Assembly: GCF_039710355.1 (NCBI RefSeq) | Contig: NZ_JBDKWZ010000016.1 | Span: 1 to 64,000, forward strand | DNA length: 64,000 nucleotides | Source of the DNA: Rapidithrix thailandica | GTDB lineage: Bacteria > Bacteroidota > Bacteroidia > Cytophagales > Flammeovirgaceae | Reading direction: 5' to 3' | Shown: in pieces, positions 35,900 through 43,878 of the stretch | Layout of the letters: each line of letters opens with the position of its first letter | How positions within the stretch are numbered: the stretch's first letter is position 1 | Position numbers and translations under genes: made by a program | The notes under the pieces: model-generated | Database searches by the model: none | The model's input: only the letters and a program-made list of their open reading frames with translations | What the model was told of the DNA's origin: nothing

Positions 35900-37438
35900 A
35901 TGAAAAACCTGTTCCTCCTTTTCAGTTTGTGCATCCTGTGGAACCCGGAAATGACCCGGGCCCAATTGCGCCTTCCGGAAATTTTTGGCGATCACATGGT
36001 TTTGCAGCGGGATTTACCGGTGCCGGTTTGGGGAAGTGGCTTGGCAAGCGGCCAGAAAGTCCGGGTGAAATTAGGTAAGCATTCGGTACAGGCAGTGGCT
36101 GATGCAAATGGAGCCTGGAAAACAGAGTTGCCGCCTATGAAAGCCGGAGGACCTTATGTGCTTCGGATTAGCACAGGAAAAAAGGAACTTGTGTTTAAAG
36201 ATGTTTTGATCGGGGAGGTTTGGCTGTGTTCCGGGCAATCCAATATGGCCTGGCCCTTGATGCATTCCGAAGGGTTCGAATCGCTGAAAACTTCATTGGA
36301 CCGCTCACAACTCCGTCTGTTCAAAATGGAAAAAGACGTACATATTCGTCCGAAGGCTTATACAGAGACAGAACTTGAACGTGTGCTAAACGGGAAATTT
36401 TATCAAGCAGCTACCTGGCAACATTGTACCGCTGAAAGCGCTCCGTCATTCTCTGCGGTCGCGTACCACTTTGGAACGCAGTTGTTGGACAGCCTGAAAG
36501 TACCCATCGGTTTGATTCAAAATGCCATCGGAGGTTCTCCGACTCAGGCCTGGATCAGCAAGGAAGCTTTGCAGGCCCATCCGCAACTTTGTAAATATGC
36601 TCCTCATACTGAGGGGAGAGATTGGTTTTCAGTACAAGAACTTCATCCGTTTGTTGTAGAGCGGGTGAAGAAGAATTTGGGAATGGCCTTGGAAAACGGA
36701 CAAGCAACGGCTGAGCAGCATCCGTTCTCACCGGCATATTTATACACACAAGGCATTGCCCCTTTGTTGCCCTATGCCATCCGGGGAGTAATCTGGTACC
36801 AGGGAGAGTCGAATGCCAATCACCCGGAGGAACATCAAGCACTCTTTGAAGCTTTAATCCGGAATTGGAGAAAGGACTGGCAACAGGGAGATTTCCCTTT
36901 TCTTTATGTACAACTTCCCGGTATTAGCGACCGGAACCGTTGGCCGGAATTCAGAGCATTGCAAAAAGAAACACTTCGCCTGCCAAATACGGGAATGGCT
37001 GTTACCATTGAGTTAGGGCATCCTACAGATGTGCATCCCCGGAAAAAACAACCTGTGGGAGAACGACTGAGCCGGATTGCGTTAGCGAAAATATATGGAT
37101 TCGAATTGGAGTATTCCGGCCCTACGGTATCCGCTTACCGGATAAAAGATCAAAAGTTATACATCACTTTTGAACATGCCCGCCACTTGACAACTTCAGG
37201 AGGGGAAGCGCTGAAAGGTCTGGTGCTGCAGGGATATGAAAAGAATGGAACACAGGAAGTCATCAGGCCGGTGACACAGGTACAACTGGAAGGCAACCGT
37301 CTCATCCTTTCAGTTCCCGAAGAGCTTTCTGTCACTAAAGTGAAATATGCCTGGGCACCCTTTCCCGAGTGCAATTTGATCAATGAAGCGGGATTACCGG
37401 CTTCACCGTTTTGTGTGGAATTACCGGGTAATTTTTAG
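35900..37438 (+). CDS. Sialate O-acetylesterase (SGNH hydrolase)
   Basis: This enzyme removes O-acetyl groups from sialic acids so that sialidase and lyase can work. The start was set at the ATG at 35900 because it opens a signal peptide (NLFLLFSLCILW through MTRAQ); the frame extends 11 codons upstream to a GTG. The protein has 512 residues. The order of SGNH blocks is clear: WLCSGQSNMAWPLMHS with the Ser nucleophile, then QNAIGGSPTQAWIS (Gly block), VIWYQGESNANHPEEH (Asn block), and the Asp/His end in ELGHPTDVHPRKKQPVGERL. It is secreted. It shares the cluster with GH33 and GH20, as NanS does in Tannerella. The gap to sialidase is 31 bp. Confidence 0.9.
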   Translation: MKNLFLLFSLCILWNPEMTRAQLRLPEIFGDHMVLQRDLPVPVWGSGLASGQKVRVKLGKHSVQAVADANGAWKTELPPMKAGGPYVLRISTGKKELVFKDVLIGEVWLCSGQSNMAWPLMHSEGFESLKTSLDRSQLRLFKMEKDVHIRPKAYTETELERVLNGKFYQAATWQHCTAESAPSFSAVAYHFGTQLLDSLKVPIGLIQNAIGGSPTQAWISKEALQAHPQLCKYAPHTEGRDWFSVQELHPFVVERVKKNLGMALENGQATAEQHPFSPAYLYTQGIAPLLPYAIRGVIWYQGESNANHPEEHQALFEALIRNWRKDWQQGDFPFLYVQLPGISDRNRWPEFRALQKETLRLPNTGMAVTIELGHPTDVHPRKKQPVGERLSRIALAKIYGFELEYSGPTVSAYRIKDQKLYITFEHARHLTTSGGEALKGLVLQGYEKNGTQEVIRPVTQVQLEGNRLILSVPEELSVTKVKYAWAPFPECNLINEAGLPASPFCVELPGNF

Positions 37439-37469
37439 AAGAAAACATAAAACTATAGATAGAAGTAAA

Positions 37470-39503
37470 ATGAGAACGTGTTTATTTTTTCTCTGTATGG
37501 GACTGATAATTTTGACCTCCTGTACATCAACTACGAAACAAGGAAGTTCAGTAATCCGGATGATCGGATTTGAGGATTTACCCGTTGGGGATTTTGCAAA
37601 AGGGCTAATGGGCAATACCTTCTTGGAGGTGACCAAAGGCCGGGCAGAGGTGCTTACTCAGCCGGTGGCCAGTGGCGAAAAAGCCTTGAAACTGGCCGGG
37701 CCGGAAACGGTGGTCGAATGGGATTTAAGCCAACTTTCCACTCCGGTAATCGGGGTTGCCTTTCGGGCCGAGCGCTGGTCGGGAAAGGAACCGTTTGCCT
37801 TTACAATTGAAAGAGAATCTCAAGGAAGTTGGTCAACGGTAAACCTTGGAGCACAAAAAGCGTTGACAGGGAGGTTGGCTCCTTTTGTGTTGCAGTTTGA
37901 CGAACCAGCCGAAAAACTTCGGATCACATGTCAGGCGCCTGAGGAGGCCGGTGTGGTGTTGGACGATTTTACCTTTTTATCCGGAGCTGCGATGCAGTTG
38001 GATTCTGTGGCGGTTTACCGTCCGGAATTTCCTGTATTGAAAAGTAAAAAAGACAATCCGGTTTTACAGATGGCCGTATATGTTTCTGGAATATCCGAAC
38101 CTCTGCAAGTAGAGCAGTTCCTGTTAAGCCGGCCGGAAACCAAGCGTCCGGCAGGAGTAAAGGCGGTAAGGGTATACTATACAGGTGCTTCCCCTGATTT
38201 TTCCGGTCAAAACGTATTTGCGGAAGTGGATTTGAAAAGTCAAAAATGGGAAGCCTACGGTCAGCAAACCTTGCAACATGGAGTCAATTACTTTTGGGTA
38301 AGTTATGAGTTGGACGGGCAGATCAGTTTAACCGATAGACTCTCCGCTCTTTGTGAAAGCGTACTCATCAGTGGGAAAGCCATCGTTCCCAAACAAATAT
38401 CCAAAGAAAGATCACTCAGAACAGGCATTGCTCTCCGCCAACATGGAGAAGATGGCGTGGACACGTACCGTATTCCGGGCTTGGCGACTACCAATAAAGG
38501 TACGTTGATTGCTGTTTACGACATTCGTAGAAACAGCTCGGTTGATTTGCAAGAAGATATAGATGTGGGAATGCAACGAAGTACGGACGGTGGGGAAACC
38601 TGGGAGCCCATGCAGATAATCATGGATATGGGGGAGTACGGAGGGAAGCCTCAGACTGAGAATGGGATTGGCGATCCTTCCGTTTTGGTGGACCGGAACA
38701 CCGGCACCATTTGGGTGGCAGGTGTCTGGGCGCACGGACATCCCGGAAAACGCAATTGGTGGGCTTCAAAGCCGGGTTTGTCGCCGGAAGAGACCAGCCA
38801 GTTTGTATTAGTGAAAAGTGAAGACGATGGAAAAACCTGGTCGGAGCCAATCAATATCACCCGGCAAATCAAACATCCGGATTGGTATTTATTGCTGCAA
38901 GGCCCGGGCAAAGGCATCACTTTAAAAGACGGTACGCTGGTATTTCCGGCCCAGTTCAAGGACCATGAGCAAGTGCCACATTCCAGTTTGATATACAGTA
39001 CCGATCATGGGAAAACCTGGCATATGGGTACCGGGGCAAAATCCCATACCACAGAAGCACAAGTCGTGCAGTTGGAAGACGGTAGCCTGATGCTGAATAT
39101 GCGGGACGACCGAGGTCGCGAAGAAATCGGGGCGCGTTCGGTTGCCATTACCCGGGATTTGGGGAAGACCTGGGAGGAGCATCCTACATCCCGGAAGGCT
39201 CTCCCGGAACCGGTTTGTATGGCCAGCCTGATCCGGCATACTTATCAAGGAAAAGAGGTGCTTTTGTTTTCCAACCCGCATACTACCAAAGGCCGGCATC
39301 ATATGACGGTTCAGTTGAGCCGGGATGAAGGAGCTACTTGGCCCACTCAGCATCATTTACTGCTGGATGAAGGATATGGCCGGGGGTATTCTTGTATGAC
39401 CAGCATTGACGAAGAAACCATTGGCATTCTTTATGAAGGCAGCCAGGCAGATTTGATTTTCCAGAAGTTTCAACTAAAAGAATTGCTCGATACTCCCCAA
39501 TAG
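37470..39503 (+). CDS. nanH: GH33 exo-alpha-sialidase, lipoprotein
   Basis: This enzyme releases terminal sialic acid from glycoconjugates. The start was taken at the ATG at 37470 (677 residues), which opens a lipoprotein signal ending IILTSC; the frame continues back into the preceding gene without meaning. Residues about 35-310 form an N-terminal beta domain, probably carbohydrate-binding. The six-bladed catalytic propeller begins at the RIP motif (TYRIPGLATTNKGTLIAVYD, Arg334). Asp boxes are visible: STDGGETW, SEDDGKTW, STDHGKTW, TRDLGKTW, SRDEGATW. The nucleophile tyrosine is likely in EETIGILYEGSQADL near the end. It is anchored in the outer membrane or periplasm, in line with the neighbouring import genes. 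Confidence 0.94.
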   Translation: MRTCLFFLCMGLIILTSCTSTTKQGSSVIRMIGFEDLPVGDFAKGLMGNTFLEVTKGRAEVLTQPVASGEKALKLAGPETVVEWDLSQLSTPVIGVAFRAERWSGKEPFAFTIERESQGSWSTVNLGAQKALTGRLAPFVLQFDEPAEKLRITCQAPEEAGVVLDDFTFLSGAAMQLDSVAVYRPEFPVLKSKKDNPVLQMAVYVSGISEPLQVEQFLLSRPETKRPAGVKAVRVYYTGASPDFSGQNVFAEVDLKSQKWEAYGQQTLQHGVNYFWVSYELDGQISLTDRLSALCESVLISGKAIVPKQISKERSLRTGIALRQHGEDGVDTYRIPGLATTNKGTLIAVYDIRRNSSVDLQEDIDVGMQRSTDGGETWEPMQIIMDMGEYGGKPQTENGIGDPSVLVDRNTGTIWVAGVWAHGHPGKRNWWASKPGLSPEETSQFVLVKSEDDGKTWSEPINITRQIKHPDWYLLLQGPGKGITLKDGTLVFPAQFKDHEQVPHSSLIYSTDHGKTWHMGTGAKSHTTEAQVVQLEDGSLMLNMRDDRGREEIGARSVAITRDLGKTWEEHPTSRKALPEPVCMASLIRHTYQGKEVLLFSNPHTTKGRHHMTVQLSRDEGATWPTQHHLLLDEGYGRGYSCMTSIDEETIGILYEGSQADLIFQKFQLKELLDTPQ

Positions 39504-39546
39504 TTCATTAGCACTTAACCGTTAGTTAGAATTTATCTTCATCCGA

Positions 39547-39587
39547 ACACCTCATTGGCTGGCTGTCAGTGTTATCCAATGAGGTGT
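39547..39587. other. 12-bp inverted repeat between sialidase and epimerase genes
   Basis: ACACCTCATTGG (39547-39558) and CCAATGAGGTGT (39576-39587) are exact complements with a 17-nt loop. There is no T-run behind it, so an mRNA-stabilising or operator role is more likely than termination. Confidence 0.5.
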
Positions 39588-39623
39588 AGTGGACACCTAT
39601 ATGCTTATTTAAAATGAGATCGT

Positions 39624-40784
39624 ATGAAAAATTTTAAAAACTATCCACTACAGTACAAAAATGCACTCTTGCAAAACGTCATCCCTTTTTGGGAAAATCA
39701 TTCCATCGACCGGAAGTACGGAGGGTATTTTACTTGTCTGGATCAAAGGGGAAAGGTATTCGATACCGATAAATTTGTCTGGTTACAAGGACGCCAGGTT
39801 TGGACCTTTTCCATGCTGTATAACAAAGTGGAAAAGAGAGAAGAATGGCTGGAGACGGCAACATTTGGCGCGGAGTTTCTAAAAAAGTACGGCAGGGACC
39901 GGGACAGGAATTTCTATTTTTCCCTGGACCGAAAAGGAACCCCGCTGATTCAAGCCTATAATATTTTCTCGGATTGTTTTGCCGCTATGGCATTTAACCA
40001 GTATGCCTTGGCCACAGGAAAAAGCGAATACTTGGACCTGGGTGTGACTATTTTCAATACTATTCTGAAAAGAAAAAATAATCCCAAAGGAAAGTACGAA
40101 AAGAGTACGGGCAACCGGCCATTGCAAAATTTTGCGTTGCCTATGATCCTTTCCAATCTGGTATTAGAACTGGAAAGTGCACTGAAACCGGAATTGGTGG
40201 AAGAAACCTTGTCGGAATGTGTGCATTTGGTTATGAATGAGTTTCTGGACCCGAATGATGGATTGGTCTATGAAAATATTGCTGCGGACGGCTCTCACCC
40301 GGATACCTTCGAAGGGCGTCTGATCAACCCCGGGCACGGTATTGAGGCGATGTGGTTTATCATGGATATCGCCAAACGCCAAGGAAATCAAACGCTCATC
40401 GAGCAAGCCGTAGCCACGACTTTACAGCTCATCGAATACGGCTGGGACCAGGAATTCGGAGGGATTTTTTACTTTTTGGATGCTCAGGGCAAACCTCCTT
40501 TGCAATTGGAATGGGACCAAAAACTATGGTGGGTACACCTGGAGGCTCTGGTGGCGCTTTCGAAAGCTTATCAGCTCACACAAAACCCGGAAGTGGTTTA
40601 TTGGTTGGAAAAAATTCATCAATACAGCTGGACACATTTTGCCGATCCGCAATACGGAGAGTGGTTTGGCTATCTGAATCGTCAAGGAAAACCCTTGTTG
40701 TCATTAAAGGGAGGAAAGTGGAAAGGTTGTTTTCATGTGCCGAGGGCGATGTATCAATGCTGGAAAACCCTGGAAAATGTATAA
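39624..40784 (+). CDS. nanE: N-acylglucosamine 2-epimerase (AGE/RenBP family)
   Basis: This cytoplasmic (alpha/alpha)6-barrel enzyme of 386 residues interconverts N-acetylmannosamine and N-acetylglucosamine. It links the lyase product to amino sugar metabolism, as in Bacteroides, where an AGE-type NanE works on free ManNAc. Family motifs: GYFTCLDQRGKVFDTDKFVW, LQGRQVWTFSMLYNKVEKRE, SDCFAAMAFNQYALATGK, RLINPGHGIEAMWFIMDIAK and WWVHLEALVALSKAYQ, with the His of INPGHGIE and the conserved His of WWVHLEA. No signal peptide. The length is typical. A related cellobiose or mannose 2-epimerase is the main alternative; location in the nan locus favours ManNAc. Confidence 0.88.
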   Translation: MKNFKNYPLQYKNALLQNVIPFWENHSIDRKYGGYFTCLDQRGKVFDTDKFVWLQGRQVWTFSMLYNKVEKREEWLETATFGAEFLKKYGRDRDRNFYFSLDRKGTPLIQAYNIFSDCFAAMAFNQYALATGKSEYLDLGVTIFNTILKRKNNPKGKYEKSTGNRPLQNFALPMILSNLVLELESALKPELVEETLSECVHLVMNEFLDPNDGLVYENIAADGSHPDTFEGRLINPGHGIEAMWFIMDIAKRQGNQTLIEQAVATTLQLIEYGWDQEFGGIFYFLDAQGKPPLQLEWDQKLWWVHLEALVALSKAYQLTQNPEVVYWLEKIHQYSWTHFADPQYGEWFGYLNRQGKPLLSLKGGKWKGCFHVPRAMYQCWKTLENV

Positions 40785-40861
40785 GCTAGCCGGTGTTTTT
40801 AGCTAATATCAAGAACTTGACCACTGCTTAAAACGCTTATATTCCATTGCATTTCATAGGT

Positions 40862-41287
40862 ATGAATTGTACCTTGGCGTCTTTTACATCAAATAGGTCA
40901 AGCACAGTGAAAAAAGTTACCCACAAGCAAAATTTACGAAAGATAGTATATGCCATTCGCGGTTTTTTGATACTTATATTTTTTTATCTGTTAGGGGAAG
41001 GTTTGGTGAAGTACCTGAAGGTGCCCCTCCCGGGCAATGTGTTGGGAATGTTGTTGATCTTTATCACTTTACAAACGGGTATTCTCCGTTTGGAACAGGT
41101 CAAGTTTGCTGCGGGAAAACTACTGGCTTACCTGGCGTTGTTTTTTGTGCCCTATGGTGTCGGGTTGATCCAATATGAATCCATGCTCGCCCAATACGGC
41201 TGGGCAATGTTGCTAAGTGTGGTCATAAGTACCTTTTTTACTTTATGGATGAGTGCTTTTGTCTTTGATAAACTACTGGATCGATGA
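40862..41287 (+). CDS. lrgA: LrgA/CidA-family membrane protein
   Basis: This small inner-membrane protein has four helices. The body IRGFLILIFFYLLGEGLVKY, KVPLPGNVLGMLLIFITLQT and LALFFVPYGVGLIQYES is classic LrgA. The start is uncertain: ATG 40862 (141 residues) was chosen; a GTG at 40907 gives 126 residues with a more typical short basic N-terminus, and TTG 40847 is also in frame. LrgAB was first described as holin/antiholin-like, but the Bacillus PftAB pair is a pyruvate transporter and Streptococcus mutans LrgAB takes up pyruvate. Here it lies in a locus whose central enzyme makes pyruvate. The next gene overlaps by 4 bp. Confidence 0.88.
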   Translation: MNCTLASFTSNRSSTVKKVTHKQNLRKIVYAIRGFLILIFFYLLGEGLVKYLKVPLPGNVLGMLLIFITLQTGILRLEQVKFAAGKLLAYLALFFVPYGVGLIQYESMLAQYGWAMLLSVVISTFFTLWMSAFVFDKLLDR

Positions 41288-41994
41288 GCATTCAAGAAAT
41301 CTTTAGTCGTCCCGAGGTAAGTATTGCATGCACCATAGGATTTTATATGGGAGGAAAATATGTATACCACCGTACCAAGTGGTTGCTTTTCAGTCCTGTA
41401 ATTGTCAGTATTGTTGCGGTGATGTTGCTCTTGCGTTTCATGAAAATTCCGTTTGAAGAATACAATCAAGGTGGCCAATGGTTAACTTGGCCATTGGGGC
41501 CTTCGGTGGTGGCATTAGGAGTGTTGTTACACGAAAAATTTGAATTGGTGAAGAAGCAAGCTCTTGGCTTTTTATTGTCTGTAGTGGTGGGAAGTTTGGG
41601 AAGTATGTTGAGTATTATGGCTTTGGCTTTGTTTTGTAAATTACCAGAAGAACTTACTTTATCCATTTTACCAAAATCCATCACAACTCCTATTGCTTTG
41701 GAAGTGACCGCAATGGTAGGGGGAATTCCTTCCTTAACGGCCGGGGTGGTGATCTTTGTAGGCATTATCGGAAATGCATTTGGGCCTTTGTTTTTAACTT
41801 TTTTCAAAATCAATCGTCCGGCAACGATTGGATTGGCTTTGGGTACGGCCTCTCATGGGATCGGTACGGCCCGTGCTGTGGAGTTTGGCGAATTGGCGGG
41901 GGCTTACAGTGGGTTGGCCATGTGTCTGAACGGGTTGCTTACCGTAGTGACAGCTCCTTATCTATGGCAAAGCTTGCAGCCCTTTTTCGTATAA
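41284..41994 (+). CDS. lrgB: LrgB/CidB-family membrane protein
   Basis: This 236-residue protein has six to seven membrane helices and is the partner of LrgA, overlapping its stop by 4 bp (ATGA). The family core is evident: WPLGPSVVALGVLLHEKFEL, LPKSITTPIALEVTAMVGGI, GIIGNAFGPLFLTFFKINRP and GTASHGIGTARAVEFGELAG. Together with LrgA it probably forms a small-acid channel or carrier; pyruvate is the best-supported substrate in other bacteria. A strong hairpin follows, convergent with the sulfatase. Confidence 0.92.
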   Translation: MSIQEIFSRPEVSIACTIGFYMGGKYVYHRTKWLLFSPVIVSIVAVMLLLRFMKIPFEEYNQGGQWLTWPLGPSVVALGVLLHEKFELVKKQALGFLLSVVVGSLGSMLSIMALALFCKLPEELTLSILPKSITTPIALEVTAMVGGIPSLTAGVVIFVGIIGNAFGPLFLTFFKINRPATIGLALGTASHGIGTARAVEFGELAGAYSGLAMCLNGLLTVVTAPYLWQSLQPFFV

Positions 41995-42080
41995 AAATAA
42001 CTTTTAAGTAGTGCTTTTTATGCCCGTATGAGCGATTGAAAGAAATGATAGATGAGAGAAAGCCGATGAAAAATTGTTGG

Positions 42081-42120
42081 TAAAAAAATCCCATCAAAAG
42101 TCAAAAGCCTTTGATGGGAT
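42081..42120 (-). terminator. Terminator between lrgB and the sulfatase gene
   Basis: An 11-bp perfect stem (ATCCCATCAAA at 42088-42098, TTTGATGGGAT at 42110-42120) is followed in the minus direction by seven T. It is a canonical terminator for the sulfatase gene and possibly acts on the lrgB transcript too. Confidence 0.85.
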
Positions 42121-42146
42121 AGCTCTTCTTATTTTGTAAGATGGTT

Positions 42147-43706
42147 TTACCAGTATTTTTCCATGATTTCCTGCATTACCGGATATTGTGCGTCCGTATC
42201 GCCGAATTCTTGACGTTGTGCCAAAAGTTCTTCTTTCATTTCTTTGATTACATCTTGATACTCGGAGTCCTGATAGGCATTATGCAATTCTTTGGGATCC
42301 TTTTCCAAGTCGTAAAATTCCCAGGCAGGTTCTGTGGTTTCCTTTCCGGAACCTGACATATCCAAAGCTTGTCCATAGAAGAAGGCCAGTTTATAGCGGT
42401 CGTTGCGCAAACCAAAATGTGCCGGGCGTGCGGGGTAATGTTGCCAGTAACGGTAGTAAACCGACTTTCGCCAGTCTTGAGGAGTTTGGCCTTTTAAGTT
42501 TTGACGAAAGCTTCTGCCTTGAATAGATTCCGGCTTTTTGATCCCTGCGTAGTCGAGGAATAAAGCCGGAAAATCGATGTTGAGCACAAGGTCGTCTATC
42601 CGGGTGCCTCCAGGGATTTCTTTGGGGTAACAAACGACAAATGGCATTCGCAAGGATTCTTCATAAATCAATCGTTTATCAAAAAAACCATGCTCTCCTA
42701 AAAAATATCCTTGGTCAGCCGTATAGACCACGACCGTATTTTCAGCCAAGCCTTCTTTTGCCAGATAATCCAGCAATTTTCCAATATTGTCATCGATAGC
42801 GGCCCCACAGCGCATAAAATCTTTGACAAATTTTTGATATGCTTTTTTTCTGAGCTGAACGCTGTCCAGGCCTGCCGTTTCGAAGGGCAAACCGGGGTAG
42901 CTAGTCCAATAGGTATCCGGATGTTCATAGGCTTGTTGCCAGCGCGCTACCATGTTTTCCAATTTTTGACCGACAAAGGTTCTCCCGGTTGTTTCCGGGC
43001 CAAAGTCAAGCAATGACTCCGGTTCAGGAATTTCTTCGTCTTTGTACAAGTCTTTGTAACGCTCCGGATAGTCAAAAGGCTCATGAGTTGCTTTGAAGTG
43101 CGTCATCAGGAAAAAGGGTTTGTCTTTTGCCCGTTGGTTGAGCCACTCGATGGATTTGTCTGCGATGACATCGGCAGAAAAACCCTGGTGTTCTTGGCCT
43201 CCTTTGCTGCCGTCTTCCCAATTGTCAGCCGTTTTCAAAAGCGGGTTATGGTACCTTCCTTGCCCCGGCAATACATTGAAATAATCAAAGCCGGCAGGTT
43301 GTTTTTTTAGGTGCCATTTCCCGACAATCGCCGTTTGATAGCCATTACTTTTCATGAGCTTGGCCACGTTCATACTGTCCGGTTGTAAGGGGTCAGAAAG
43401 CGTATAAACTCCATTGCGGTGGCTGTATTGCCCGGTCAGGATGGAGGCCCGGCTGGGGACACAGATCGAATTGGTACAAAAGGCATTGTTCAATACGGTT
43501 CCGGTATTTGCCAGTCGCTCAATATTAGGCGTTTTTACATGCTCTTTGAGAATCCCTCCGTAAATGCCCCATGCCTGAGCGGTATGATCATCCGACATGA
43601 TGAAGAGGATATTGGGCCGGGGGGCTTTTTCTTCCGAAGGGGCACAAGCCTGAAAGAAAAAGATACCCAGTAAAAGTAAGTAGTTGTAAATGATAGGTTT
43701 TTTCAT
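42147..43706 (-). CDS. S1-family sulfatase, formylglycine type, lipoprotein
   Basis: This 519-residue protein has a lipoprotein signal ending FFQAC (Cys21). The sulfatase core starts with RPNILFIMSDDHTAQAWGIY (metal-binding Asp pair). The active-site signature is NSICVPSRASILTGQYSHRN, where Cys82 is converted to formylglycine by a maturase not encoded here. GKWHLKKQPAGFDYFNVLPG and YTADQGYFLGEHGFFDKR carry further metal and sulfate ligands. Family S1 enzymes of Bacteroidota desulfate host or algal glycans. The neighbouring sialidase and hexosaminidase suggest sulfated mucin-type O-glycans or GlcNAc-6-sulfate (inference). It faces the nan locus convergently and is divergent from the M1 peptidase gene by 172 bp. 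Confidence 0.93.
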   Translation of the reverse strand: MKKPIIYNYLLLLGIFFFQACAPSEEKAPRPNILFIMSDDHTAQAWGIYGGILKEHVKTPNIERLANTGTVLNNAFCTNSICVPSRASILTGQYSHRNGVYTLSDPLQPDSMNVAKLMKSNGYQTAIVGKWHLKKQPAGFDYFNVLPGQGRYHNPLLKTADNWEDGSKGGQEHQGFSADVIADKSIEWLNQRAKDKPFFLMTHFKATHEPFDYPERYKDLYKDEEIPEPESLLDFGPETTGRTFVGQKLENMVARWQQAYEHPDTYWTSYPGLPFETAGLDSVQLRKKAYQKFVKDFMRCGAAIDDNIGKLLDYLAKEGLAENTVVVYTADQGYFLGEHGFFDKRLIYEESLRMPFVVCYPKEIPGGTRIDDLVLNIDFPALFLDYAGIKKPESIQGRSFRQNLKGQTPQDWRKSVYYRYWQHYPARPAHFGLRNDRYKLAFFYGQALDMSGSGKETTEPAWEFYDLEKDPKELHNAYQDSEYQDVIKEMKEELLAQRQEFGDTDAQYPVMQEIMEKYW

Positions 43707-43836
43707 AGGTCATTATCTTGTAGTCCAATCGGGTAAAAATAAGAATTATGTAGCAGGAATGAAGAGTCAATGATCCAATAAAACATTTAATCTTGGCATG
43801 TCTTTGGTTAAACCCTCTTTCATCCGAATTTTTCTG

Positions 43837-43844
43837 TATCTTTA
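43837..43844 (+). promoter_or_regulatory. Candidate -7 element of the M1 peptidase gene
   Basis: TATCTTTA matches TAnnTTTG in all but the last base and stands 34 bp before the ATG. A well-spaced TTTG -33 box is lacking (nearest at 43803-43806 is too far), so the call is weak. Confidence 0.3.
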
Positions 43845-43878
43845 GTGCCCGAAACCAATATTTTAGACAAACATACTT

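Noticed and set aside
40862..41994. Holin/antiholin lysis module
   Set aside because: LrgAB members have been shown to carry pyruvate, and the metabolic context explains the genes better than lysis does.
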